Source: an uncultured Clostridia bacterium (GTDB lineage: Bacteria > Bacillota > Clostridia > Christensenellales > Borkfalkiaceae). Taken from it: a DNA stretch of 12,136 nt. Position 1 is the stretch's first letter. Each line of letters starts with the position of its first letter. Positions 4,890 to 10,818 of the stretch are shown piece after piece. The notes under the pieces were generated by a model. The model worked only from the letters and a program-made list of their open reading frames with translations, did not search any database and was not told the DNA's origin. The stretch covers positions 1 through 12,136 of the forward strand of contig CAMWQS010000039.1 in the NCBI GenBank assembly GCA_947176485.1, given 5' to 3'. Position numbers and translations under genes: made by a program.

Positions 4890-7547
4890 ATGTCAAATTT
4901 TTGCTTTGAAGACGCGGGGCAAACGCTGAAAAAGCTGAAAACTTCAACTGCCGGATTAAGCGGGCAAGAAGCTGCCGAAAGACTAAAAACTTACGGCAAA
5001 AACGAGCTTGAAAAGGGCAAAAGCGCGGGTATAGTCAAGCTTTTCTTTTCACAGTTTAAGGACTTTATGACCGTGCTTTTAATCGTTGCGGCGGCAGTTT
5101 CGGGGCTTATAGCCTTTCTTTCGCGGGATAGAAACGATTTAACCGACGTTTTTATTATCCTTGCCATTATATTTTTGAACGCGCTTGTGGGCACTATTCA
5201 GCAATATAGGGCGGATAAGGCTATTGAAAACCTCAAAAAGCTATCCGCAAGTACTTGTAAGGTGCGCCGCGACGGTAAGGAAATAGTTATCGCCAACGAA
5301 GACGTTACCGTCGGAGATATAGTTTTGTTGGAAGAAGGGGACGTTATCCCTGCCGACTGCCGCGTAGTTGAAAGCAATTCTTTAACCTGTGACGAGTCCG
5401 CGCTGACGGGTGAAAGCACCAGCGTTGAAAAGAACGAAAAGCGTATTCACGGCAACAACGTTGCGCTTGGCAATATGACTAACACTCTGTTCGGCTCAAC
5501 CTACGTCGTGCGCGGCAACGCAACCGCAGTAGTAACGGGCGTCGGTATGCAGACCGAAATGGGCAAAATTGCCGCCATGCTTCAAGGCGGAAAGGCGACT
5601 AAAACTCCCCTTGAAAATAGTCTTGATAAGCTTGGCAAGATAATTTCGGCGTTCGTGCTTGCCGTAACCGCAGTAATTTTCATTATGGGAATTTTCGTGC
5701 GGGACGACGGAATTCTAAAGAATTTTATGACTTCGGTTGCAATAGCGGTGGCGGCTATCCCCGAAGGCTTGCCCGCAGTAGTTACCATAATTATGGCAAT
5801 GGGCGTGCAGAAAATGAGCAAAAAAGGCGTAGTTATACGCAAGCTGAAATCGGTTGAAACGCTTGGAAGCTGCACGGTAATTTGCTCTGACAAAACGGGT
5901 ACTTTGACCCAAAACAAGCTAAAAGTCGTAACCTCTTATTTTTACGGAGAAAGGCGTTCGTTGCAGCATATTCGGGGGGCAAACGCAAAATTACTGCAAT
6001 GTATGACGGTTTGCACGTCGGTAAAAGGCGATAAGGGAAACTATATCGGCGACCCCACGGAAGTTGCTTTAAAAACCTGCGCGGACGAGGAAAATTTCAA
6101 CCTTGAATTTTTGCGCCTTGCAGAGCTGCCGTTTACCTCCGAAAGAAAGATGATGACGGTTGCGGCAGAGGTCGGCGGGGAAAGGCTCAGCTTTACCAAG
6201 GGCGCGCCCGATATCCTTATAAATAAATGTACTCACGTCCTCACACCAAACGGTGTAAAAGAATTTTCTTCGGCTGAGAAAAAAGCCGTTATTGAAGAAA
6301 ACGATAAAATGTCGGACGAGGCACTTAGGGTTCTTGGCTTTGCCTTTAAACCTTACAGCGGCAAAATCGAGGAAGACGGGCTGACCTTTATCGGACTGTG
6401 CGGAATGTCCGACGGGCTGAAGGAGGGCGCGGGCGACGCCGTTGAGGAGTGCCGCGGCGCGGGCGTTTCGACCGTTATGATAACGGGCGACCACGTGCGC
6501 ACTGCGCTGTCTATCGCCAAAAAGTTGAATATCGCAAGCGATAAGTCCGAGGTTATGACGGGCGACGAGCTTGACGCGCTTGAAGGCGAAGCGTTGGACG
6601 ACGCCATTGCAAGGTGTAAGGTGTTTGCGCGTGTTTCTCCCAAGCATAAAAATATAATCGTCAATTCGTTAAAGAGCCGCGGAATGGTCGTTGCTATGAC
6701 GGGCGACGGCATAAACGACGCGCCCAGCATAAAGAGTGCGGATATTGGTATTGCGATGGGCGTTTCGGGCACGGACGTAACGAAAAGTGCTTCCGATATG
6801 GTTATTTCGGACGATAACTTCACGACGATAGTTTCCGCCGTGAAGGAGGGTAGAAGAATTTCAACCAACATCAAAAAGACCATACAGTTCTTTTTGTCCA
6901 CGAACCTTGCGGAAGTGCTTGCAATACTTATCGCCTCGCTGTTCCTTTTCAAATTCAACTTCTTGCTGTCAACGCAGCTTTTGTGGTTGAACCTTATAAC
7001 CGACAGCTTCCCCGTGCTTGCACTGGGTATGGAAAAGGCTGACGACGACGTTATGAAACGCCCGCCCGAGCGAGCCGAAAAGAGTTTATTTTCAAAAACT
7101 TCGCTATGTTCAATATTAATTTACGGGCTGTTTATGACTGCCGCAACTATAGGCGTTTTCGTCATTGCCCTCAATATATGGGGCAACGAAACGGCAACCA
7201 CTATGACTTTTATGACCATTTCCTTCCTTGAACTTTTCCAATCCTTCAATATCCGTTCGGAAAGGCAGTCGGCGTTCAAGCACTTCTTTTCAAACAAAAT
7301 TTTGCTTATCACCGTGTTAGTCGGCGTAATTTTGAACGTTTTGCTGTGTGTAAGCCCCTTATCGGGTGCGTTCGGGCTTGAAAAACTGACTGCAGTTCAG
7401 TGGCTGACTGTGTTCGGCGTGGCACTTTCCATCTTGCCGTTCGGGGAAATTTTCAAGCTTGTTTTGCGAAGAATTTCAAAGCGGAAAAACCGTTATTTAG
7501 GGCATATATGGAGGTCTATCGCAAAAAAGCGCGTAAAAGTAAAGTAA
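4890..7547 (+). CDS. P-type Ca2+-transporting ATPase, SERCA-like (type IIA)
   Basis: A membrane pump that couples ATP hydrolysis, via an aspartyl phosphate, to export of Ca2+ from the cytoplasm. All domains are present in 885 residues. They are an N-terminal cation ATPase domain (1-60), M1/M2 (about 55-75 and 85-105), the actuator with TGES (173-176), M3/M4 with PEGLP (291-295), phosphorylation site D334 in DKTGTLTQN, nucleotide-site KGAPD (437-441), and the hinge MTGDGINDAP (603-612). The last helices (about 665-860) follow. Calcium-ligand positions match the SERCA pattern: E292 in M4, N672 and E675 in M5 (TNLAEV), N701/T704/D705 in M6 (WLNLITD), and E781 in M8. Both calcium sites therefore look intact, unlike one-site PMCA/PMR1-type pumps. 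The basic tail (KRKNRYLGHIWRSIAKKRVKVK) is unexplained. Start ATG with GAGGT five bases upstream; an inverted repeat covers that site. It is a single-gene unit between two terminators. Confidence 0.95.
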   Translation: MSNFCFEDAGQTLKKLKTSTAGLSGQEAAERLKTYGKNELEKGKSAGIVKLFFSQFKDFMTVLLIVAAAVSGLIAFLSRDRNDLTDVFIILAIIFLNALVGTIQQYRADKAIENLKKLSASTCKVRRDGKEIVIANEDVTVGDIVLLEEGDVIPADCRVVESNSLTCDESALTGESTSVEKNEKRIHGNNVALGNMTNTLFGSTYVVRGNATAVVTGVGMQTEMGKIAAMLQGGKATKTPLENSLDKLGKIISAFVLAVTAVIFIMGIFVRDDGILKNFMTSVAIAVAAIPEGLPAVVTIIMAMGVQKMSKKGVVIRKLKSVETLGSCTVICSDKTGTLTQNKLKVVTSYFYGERRSLQHIRGANAKLLQCMTVCTSVKGDKGNYIGDPTEVALKTCADEENFNLEFLRLAELPFTSERKMMTVAAEVGGERLSFTKGAPDILINKCTHVLTPNGVKEFSSAEKKAVIEENDKMSDEALRVLGFAFKPYSGKIEEDGLTFIGLCGMSDGLKEGAGDAVEECRGAGVSTVMITGDHVRTALSIAKKLNIASDKSEVMTGDELDALEGEALDDAIARCKVFARVSPKHKNIIVNSLKSRGMVVAMTGDGINDAPSIKSADIGIAMGVSGTDVTKSASDMVISDDNFTTIVSAVKEGRRISTNIKKTIQFFLSTNLAEVLAILIASLFLFKFNFLLSTQLLWLNLITDSFPVLALGMEKADDDVMKRPPERAEKSLFSKTSLCSILIYGLFMTAATIGVFVIALNIWGNETATTMTFMTISFLELFQSFNIRSERQSAFKHFFSNKILLITVLVGVILNVLLCVSPLSGAFGLEKLTAVQWLTVFGVALSILPFGEIFKLVLRRISKRKNRYLGHIWRSIAKKRVKVK

Positions 7548-7557
7548 ATTTAACCGT

Positions 7558-7600
7558 AAAAATCGCGCCCGCCGCAAGCTTGCGGCGGGCGCGTTCGTTT
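7558..7600. terminator. Bidirectional terminator between convergent genes
   Basis: Positions 7564-7593 are a perfect 30-bp palindrome, giving a GC-rich 13-bp stem with a 4-nt loop. On the minus strand it is followed by five T residues (7562-7558), so it is a good terminator for the minus gene at 7606-8040. The plus-side tract (TTCGTTTAAATTT) is weaker but should serve the ATPase gene. Confidence 0.85.
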
Positions 7601-7605
7601 AAATT

Positions 7606-8040
7606 TCAAGCCTCGTTTTTGTAGCTAATAAGAATATGCGTTATTCCGAACAATACCGAAAAGGCGATGAGAGGGATATCTGCCAAGACTATTCCGCTGA
7701 ATATAAATATTGCGGTGGGTATTATCGAGAGCGACAGCGCCTTTAATTTTCCGCGCCTGTTCCAACAGATTATCCAGAAAATTAAATAAGCTAGGCACAA
7801 GCCGCCGTTTACGGATAGGTAACAGATTAAGGCGTAATCAAACCAGAAATTGAAATAGGTGTACGGAATATTAAAGACCATTAAAACCATGCAGCCGTAT
7901 CTGCCTATTTGTTCTAAAATTACTACTATTTTATTGTTATATGCGTTTTCGCCGTCGGCTTTATGCTTTACGGCGTAAATGATATTCGGTATCATAATAA
8001 CCGCCATAATCGCAAGCCCGTAATAATTAAACCAACCCAT
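7606..8040 (-). CDS. Five-helix membrane protein of unknown function
   Basis: This 144-residue hydrophobic protein has likely spans at about residues 3-23, 47-64, 69-93, 100-119 and 121-139. The first loop is polar (KHKADGENAYNNK) and leads into a well-formed segment, ILEQIGRYGCMVLMVFN. I recognise no named family. A longer reading from TTG at 8088 is possible but would start inside the -35/-10 region; the ATG at 8040 lies six bases after a TATAAT box, so the shorter form is preferred and its mRNA is probably leaderless. It converges on the Ca2+ ATPase and is divergent from the ZIP transporter, with about 110 bp between the two start codons. That context hints at, but does not show, a role in ion homeostasis. 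Confidence 0.78.
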   Translation of the reverse strand: MGWFNYYGLAIMAVIMIPNIIYAVKHKADGENAYNNKIVVILEQIGRYGCMVLMVFNIPYTYFNFWFDYALICYLSVNGGLCLAYLIFWIICWNRRGKLKALSLSIIPTAIFIFSGIVLADIPLIAFSVLFGITHILISYKNEA

Positions 8041-8046
8041 AAGATA

Positions 8047-8075
8047 ATTATAGCAAAGCTGAAAAACTTTTTCAA
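8047..8075 (-). promoter_or_regulatory. Promoter of the 8040 membrane-protein gene
   Basis: On the minus strand, TTGAAA (8075-8070), a 17-bp spacer and TATAAT (8052-8047). The -10 box ends six bases before the ATG, predicting a leaderless transcript. Confidence 0.8.
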
Positions 8076-8116
8076 GTGCAATAAGCAATAAATAGCGGTA
8101 AACGCCCCGTATACGG

Positions 8117-8144
8117 TTGCTTTATAGCGCATACGTGCTATAAT
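8117..8144 (+). promoter_or_regulatory. Promoter of the ZIP transporter gene
   Basis: TTGCTT (8117-8122), a 16-bp spacer and a perfect TATAAT (8139-8144). Transcription should begin at or next to the ATG at 8152, seven bases on; no Shine-Dalgarno is present. A 10-bp palindrome CCGTATACGG (8107-8116) lies directly upstream of the -35 box. Confidence 0.72.
8123..8142. promoter_or_regulatory. Candidate operator overlapping the ZIP promoter
   Basis: TATAGC-N8-GCTATA is a perfect 6-bp-arm inverted repeat spanning the promoter spacer and four bases of the -10 box. Its placement suits a repressor, plausibly metal-responsive given the gene, but the sequence matches no operator I can name with confidence. 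Confidence 0.5.
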
Positions 8145-8151
8145 GGTTTCT

Positions 8152-9012
8152 ATGGACTATTTGGCGATAATTGTAGTAACCTTTATTTCGGGCGTCGTCG
8201 GCACGGGGCTTGGCGGAGTAATAGGCGCAGTTTTAAGGCGCGATTCAAATAAAATAGTCAGCCTTCTTTTGTCGTTTGCCGCAGGCATTATGCTTGCCGT
8301 GGTATGCTTCGATTTAATGAGCGAACCGATAGAGATGATGAAGGCAGGGACTTTGCCTTCTCTTACCCCGTTAATCGTGGTGGCGGCGGTGGTCGCAGGT
8401 TACGGCGTTATTTATCTTCTGAATTACATTATTGATAAAAAGACTAATCACGAAGTAACGCATATCGACGCAAATCACCCCGCAACGGCGGATAACCTGG
8501 ACGAGCTTATTCATTCAAATCACTACGAATCCCACAAAAATTCAAAGTCAAACTTGTTCGTTGCAGGACTGGTTATGATGTTTGCGATAGCACTTCATAA
8601 CTTGCCGGAGGGTATGGTCATCGGCGCGTCTTACGCAATTTCTGCCGACGTAGTGGCTAATCTTTTTTCGGGCAGCGGATTTATTATGGCGATAGTAATA
8701 GGACTGCACAACGTGCCCGAAGGTATGGCGGTGTCCGTGCCCTTGATTTCGGGCGGAATGGGCAAGATAAAGGCTGTGCTTTTAACTGCTTTAAGCGGTT
8801 TGCCCACGGTGTTCGGCGCGTTGCTCGGTTTCGCCCTCGGCGGAATTAACGATATTATGCTGGTTCTGTCGCTGGGGTTTGCAAGCGGGGCTATGCTTTA
8901 CGTGGTTTTCGGCGAGCTGTTGCCCGAATCGATATTGATGTGGCGGAGCAAGCTACCGGCGTTCGTGCTTTTCATAGGCATAATCGTAGGGTTCCTTCTC
9001 GTAATGTTTTAA
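8152..9012 (+). CDS. zupT: ZIP-family divalent metal transporter (ZupT-like)
   Basis: This is an inner-membrane carrier that should import Zn2+ and perhaps Fe2+ or Mn2+. The 286-residue protein has eight likely spans and the two hallmark metal-site helices: HNLPEG (residues 149-154, with H149, N150, E153) and HNVPEG (186-191, with H186, N187, E190). ELLPE follows at 255-259. The cytoplasmic loop between spans 3 and 4 (about 95-130) is histidine-rich, with H100, H104, H109, H121, H124 and H128, typical of ZIP metal-sensing loops. ATG at 8152 is chosen over an in-frame ATG at 8143 because 8143 lies within the -10 box. No ribosome site is visible, consistent with a leaderless message. It stands alone, between a divergent membrane-protein gene and a terminator. 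ZIP carriers are promiscuous, so the substrate is not certain. Confidence 0.93.
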   Translation: MDYLAIIVVTFISGVVGTGLGGVIGAVLRRDSNKIVSLLLSFAAGIMLAVVCFDLMSEPIEMMKAGTLPSLTPLIVVAAVVAGYGVIYLLNYIIDKKTNHEVTHIDANHPATADNLDELIHSNHYESHKNSKSNLFVAGLVMMFAIALHNLPEGMVIGASYAISADVVANLFSGSGFIMAIVIGLHNVPEGMAVSVPLISGGMGKIKAVLLTALSGLPTVFGALLGFALGGINDIMLVLSLGFASGAMLYVVFGELLPESILMWRSKLPAFVLFIGIIVGFLLVMF

Positions 9013-9020
9013 AAAATGAA

Positions 9021-9053
9021 GCGGCACTGACTTTTGTCAGCGCCGCGTTTTTT
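9021..9053. terminator. Bidirectional terminator between the ZIP gene and the nuclease operon
   Basis: Arms GCGGC/GCCGC and CTGAC/GTCAG, separated by one mismatch, enclose a TTTT loop (9021-9046) and lead to six T residues (9048-9053). On the minus strand the mismatch becomes a G-U pair and the hairpin is followed by TTCATTTTTT, so it can end the minus-strand operon as well. The hairpin begins eight bases after the ZIP stop; its T-tract overlaps the stop of the minus gene by two bases. Confidence 0.87.
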
Positions 9054-9357
9054 ATTGTTCATCAGTATCGTCGAGGGCGTATTCTTTTATAAAGAATTTT
9101 GCAAGTGCTTTATATTTGGGGTAGGTCCTGACGCATAAAACGGTTAACAACGGATAAAGTACGGCGGCGAGATAGGCTACCCCGCTCATTACGAACAGTA
9201 CGATTTTGCCTCCGTAGTCGACCGTATCGTATAAAAGAGCTAACAGTAGAAAAAACGTAGCCACGGCACAAAAGACTGCGCTTGCAAAAACGAGAAGGAA
9301 CTTTATGCTTTTAATGTATTCCTTTTTGATTTTTCCGTTGAAAATATCTTTTTTCAT
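9052..9357 (-). CDS. Two-helix membrane protein in the nuclease operon
   Basis: This 101-residue protein has a lysine-rich N-terminus (MKKDIFNGKIKKEYIKSIK), two hydrophobic spans at about residues 18-43 and 50-76, and an acidic end (YALDDTDEQ). By the positive-inside rule both ends should be cytoplasmic. I recognise no family. It starts two bases after the stop of the NotI-like gene (TAATTATG) and has no Shine-Dalgarno of its own, so its translation probably depends on reinitiation after the nuclease gene. Such tight linkage suggests a shared task, but there is no motif to say what. Confidence 0.75.
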   Translation of the reverse strand: MKKDIFNGKIKKEYIKSIKFLLVFASAVFCAVATFFLLLALLYDTVDYGGKIVLFVMSGVAYLAAVLYPLLTVLCVRTYPKYKALAKFFIKEYALDDTDEQ

Positions 9358-9359
9358 AA

Positions 9360-10472
9360 TTACAATTCAATTCTGTTTGATATCGGCTTTTTACTTAATG
9401 CGGCAATAAGAACGCTGCGTGGCGGGCATACCGACGCCAAGACTATGTCTTGAAAGCTCGGTTGGTGATTTTCGCCGCCATTTGAACTGATTGGTCCCGC
9501 GTATAATATAGAGTGCCCGAACGATACCGTTTTATTGTCTTGCGGCGTTTTATAATTGTCTCCGTACGAGAAAGCGAGAATATTGACTTCGTCCGTATGC
9601 TCCGCAACGAATTTGCGTAAATCAAGTGCGGTGCTTGACGAAATATAATCTGCAAGCAAGTCTTGTAAAACCCAAATAGTTTTTCCGCCCCAGGACTTAG
9701 CTGCTTGCGATTTTACGATTAGTTGGCTGGCCATTCGCGCCCATACTTGCCTGTAATTGATACCGGGTGCCGAATGGCTTTTCCCAAGCATACAATCTTC
9801 AAAGGCTTGAGGTATACAGCTTCTTTTCCGTTTGTTTCCACCGGACGTGCTTGAAGTCATAACTTCGATAACAGTAGGTGCCCCGACGGGGAAATCTTCA
9901 ACGTATATTTCGCCGTCTATATTTGTAAACGCATGACCGCTGTCGCGAAGATTTTTTTGTAGAACACTCCATTCCAAACCCGAATCGGCAATAGCTTGCG
10001 CTTTCGTAACTCTGCCTAACGGCATAATAATGTAGTCGAAGGTGTAATCGAACGCCGCGTTGTCTTCGTCTTCAGCCGTGCTTGCGTATTTGACTTTGGT
10101 TTCTGCCCAAATTCCTAGCTTTGCGCCTTGCGGAAAATCACATTTCTCAAGTAACGCCGTTTGGGTTTCGCCTCTTAAAATATCGTCGTTAGCCTTTCTT
10201 CCTGCGTATAATAGGCGGCGGGGGCAAATAACCCACGGAGGGGTGTTATTAGACATCTGGATGGAGCATACGCCCGACGGGACGCGGGTTAAATCGGGGA
10301 AACACGCTTTTAATTCGGGGTGTTCTTGCAAATCAATCTCCGACATAAAGCGGTTGCCGCCGCCGTCGCACGTGTCCGAGATAAACGGACAAAATGCCTT
10401 TTTTCGCGATTCAACGACTTGCGGACTGTTATCGTTTATTGGGTATCCGAGCAATTCGTAAATTTTCGGCAT
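9360..10472 (-). CDS. NotI-family restriction endonuclease-like protein
   Basis: The 370-residue protein resembles type II endonuclease NotI in its most diagnostic features. An N-terminal four-cysteine metal site is formed by FCPF (C28), TC (C35), GVCSI (C69) and VICPRRLL (C83); NotI has the same CPF, C, GVC, CP order around a bound iron. A PD-(D/E)xK-type core follows: FDYTFDYI (D146, equivalent to the NotI FSFDW aspartate) and TVIEVMTSS (E203, equivalent to NotI LEIQT). Between these two acids lie 57 residues, against about 22 in NotI, so a large insertion is present. The position taken by Q in NotI (E-x-Q) is M205 here. A helix FEDCM...YRQVWARMASQLIVKS and the strand KTIWVLQDLLADYI follow, as in the NotI C-terminal half. 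An excellent ribosome site, AAGGAG, lies eight bases before the ATG. No methyltransferase gene is in view. Family assignment is from memory of NotI, without alignment software. Confidence 0.82.
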   Translation of the reverse strand: MPKIYELLGYPINDNSPQVVESRKKAFCPFISDTCDGGGNRFMSEIDLQEHPELKACFPDLTRVPSGVCSIQMSNNTPPWVICPRRLLYAGRKANDDILRGETQTALLEKCDFPQGAKLGIWAETKVKYASTAEDEDNAAFDYTFDYIIMPLGRVTKAQAIADSGLEWSVLQKNLRDSGHAFTNIDGEIYVEDFPVGAPTVIEVMTSSTSGGNKRKRSCIPQAFEDCMLGKSHSAPGINYRQVWARMASQLIVKSQAAKSWGGKTIWVLQDLLADYISSSTALDLRKFVAEHTDEVNILAFSYGDNYKTPQDNKTVSFGHSILYAGPISSNGGENHQPSFQDIVLASVCPPRSVLIAALSKKPISNRIEL

Positions 10473-10528
10473 AAAATACGCTCCTTGATTTTTACCGCTC
10501 CGTTAAATATATCTTTTTTCGTGTTTTT

Positions 10529-10558
10529 ATGATAACAAATAACCAAAATTTTTGTCAA
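10529..10558 (-). promoter_or_regulatory. Promoter of the NotI-like operon
   Basis: On the minus strand, TTGACA (10558-10553), an 18-bp spacer and TATCAT (10534-10529). The leader would be about 50 nt, with AAGGAG (10486-10481) as ribosome site. The -35 box touches the base of the structured block at 10559-10677. Confidence 0.72.
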
Positions 10559-10677
10559 GTGCGTTGCGATGAATGAATTGTTAATGCTGACGGGGATTCT
10601 CTCCTATGGCGAGAGCGTCGGCAACGAGTCGCCTCGCACGAACGGGAGGGTTCGTCTTGTACCCCATAGCTACGCAC
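10559..10677 (+). ncRNA. Candidate structured RNA of about 120 nt, unassigned family
   Basis: No convincing protein gene lies here, yet the segment is GC-rich between AT-rich neighbours and folds well by eye. A closing stem pairs GTGCGTTGC (10559-10567) with GCTACGCAC (10669-10677), with one U-U mismatch, and extends through ATG/CAT (10569-10571 with 10665-10667). Inside are a two-part hairpin (CTGACG 10587-10592 with CGTCGG 10616-10621; CTCTC 10599-10603 with GAGAG 10611-10615) and a second hairpin (ACGAAC 10638-10643 with GTTCGT 10650-10655) showing a GGGAGG loop. The loop CTATGG (10604-10609) is also complementary to CCATAG (10664-10669), which competes with the closing stem or makes a pseudoknot. 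An intrinsic terminator follows directly on the plus strand. I match it to no known RNA family, including 5S, 6S, SRP and common riboswitches. A dispersed intergenic repeat is the main alternative. No clear plus-strand promoter is visible. Confidence 0.5.
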
Positions 10678-10678
10678 C

Positions 10679-10711
10679 AAAAAGCGAGGGTATTGATCCC
10701 TCGCTTTTTTT
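10679..10711. terminator. Strong intrinsic terminator after the structured block
   Basis: A perfect 12-bp stem (10679-10690 with 10698-10709, core GCGAGGG/CCCTCGC) has a 7-nt loop, and the T-tract reaches 10711. The A-tract at 10679-10683 makes it work on the minus strand too, so it may also end the gene at 10819. The loop holds the only GATC seen in the window. Between 10712 and 10818 I see nothing beyond AT-rich spacer. Confidence 0.9.
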
Positions 10712-10818
10712 CGTGGTGGAGAATTAGTAACCTAAAACGAATTTTTCTATCAATAAATCGATACTGTTTTTTTATATTATGAGTCTAGTAGGTTGATTCT
10801 GATTAAGAACGGATACGT

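Noticed and set aside
6069..6958. Two long minus-strand frames opposite the Ca2+ ATPase
   Set aside because: They overlap each other and the conserved P-domain coding sequence, have no ribosome sites, and arise from codon bias of the sense gene.
8041..8088. TTG start at 8088 for the minus-strand membrane protein
   Set aside because: The extra 16 codons cover the -35/-10 promoter elements; the ATG at 8040 fits the leaderless pattern.
8143..8151. ATG at 8143 for the ZIP transporter
   Set aside because: It overlaps the TATAAT box at 8139-8144, so it would lie upstream of the transcription start.
9360..10472. A NotI recognition site (GCGGCCGC) in the window as evidence for or against self-restriction
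   Set aside because: None was seen, but an 8-base site is not expected in 12 kb, and this protein's specificity is unknown.
10581..10667. A 28-codon minus-strand ORF inside the structured block (MGYKTNPPVRARR...)
   Set aside because: It has no ribosome site and no promoter, and the DNA is better explained by base-paired RNA arms. It could matter only if the block is a repeat carrying a short peptide.
10559..10677. Resemblance to 5S rRNA (length near 119 nt, closing stem, CCTATGGCGAGAG phrase)
   Set aside because: The conserved loops of 5S rRNA are missing and there is no rRNA operon nearby; the similarity is limited to length and a short phrase.
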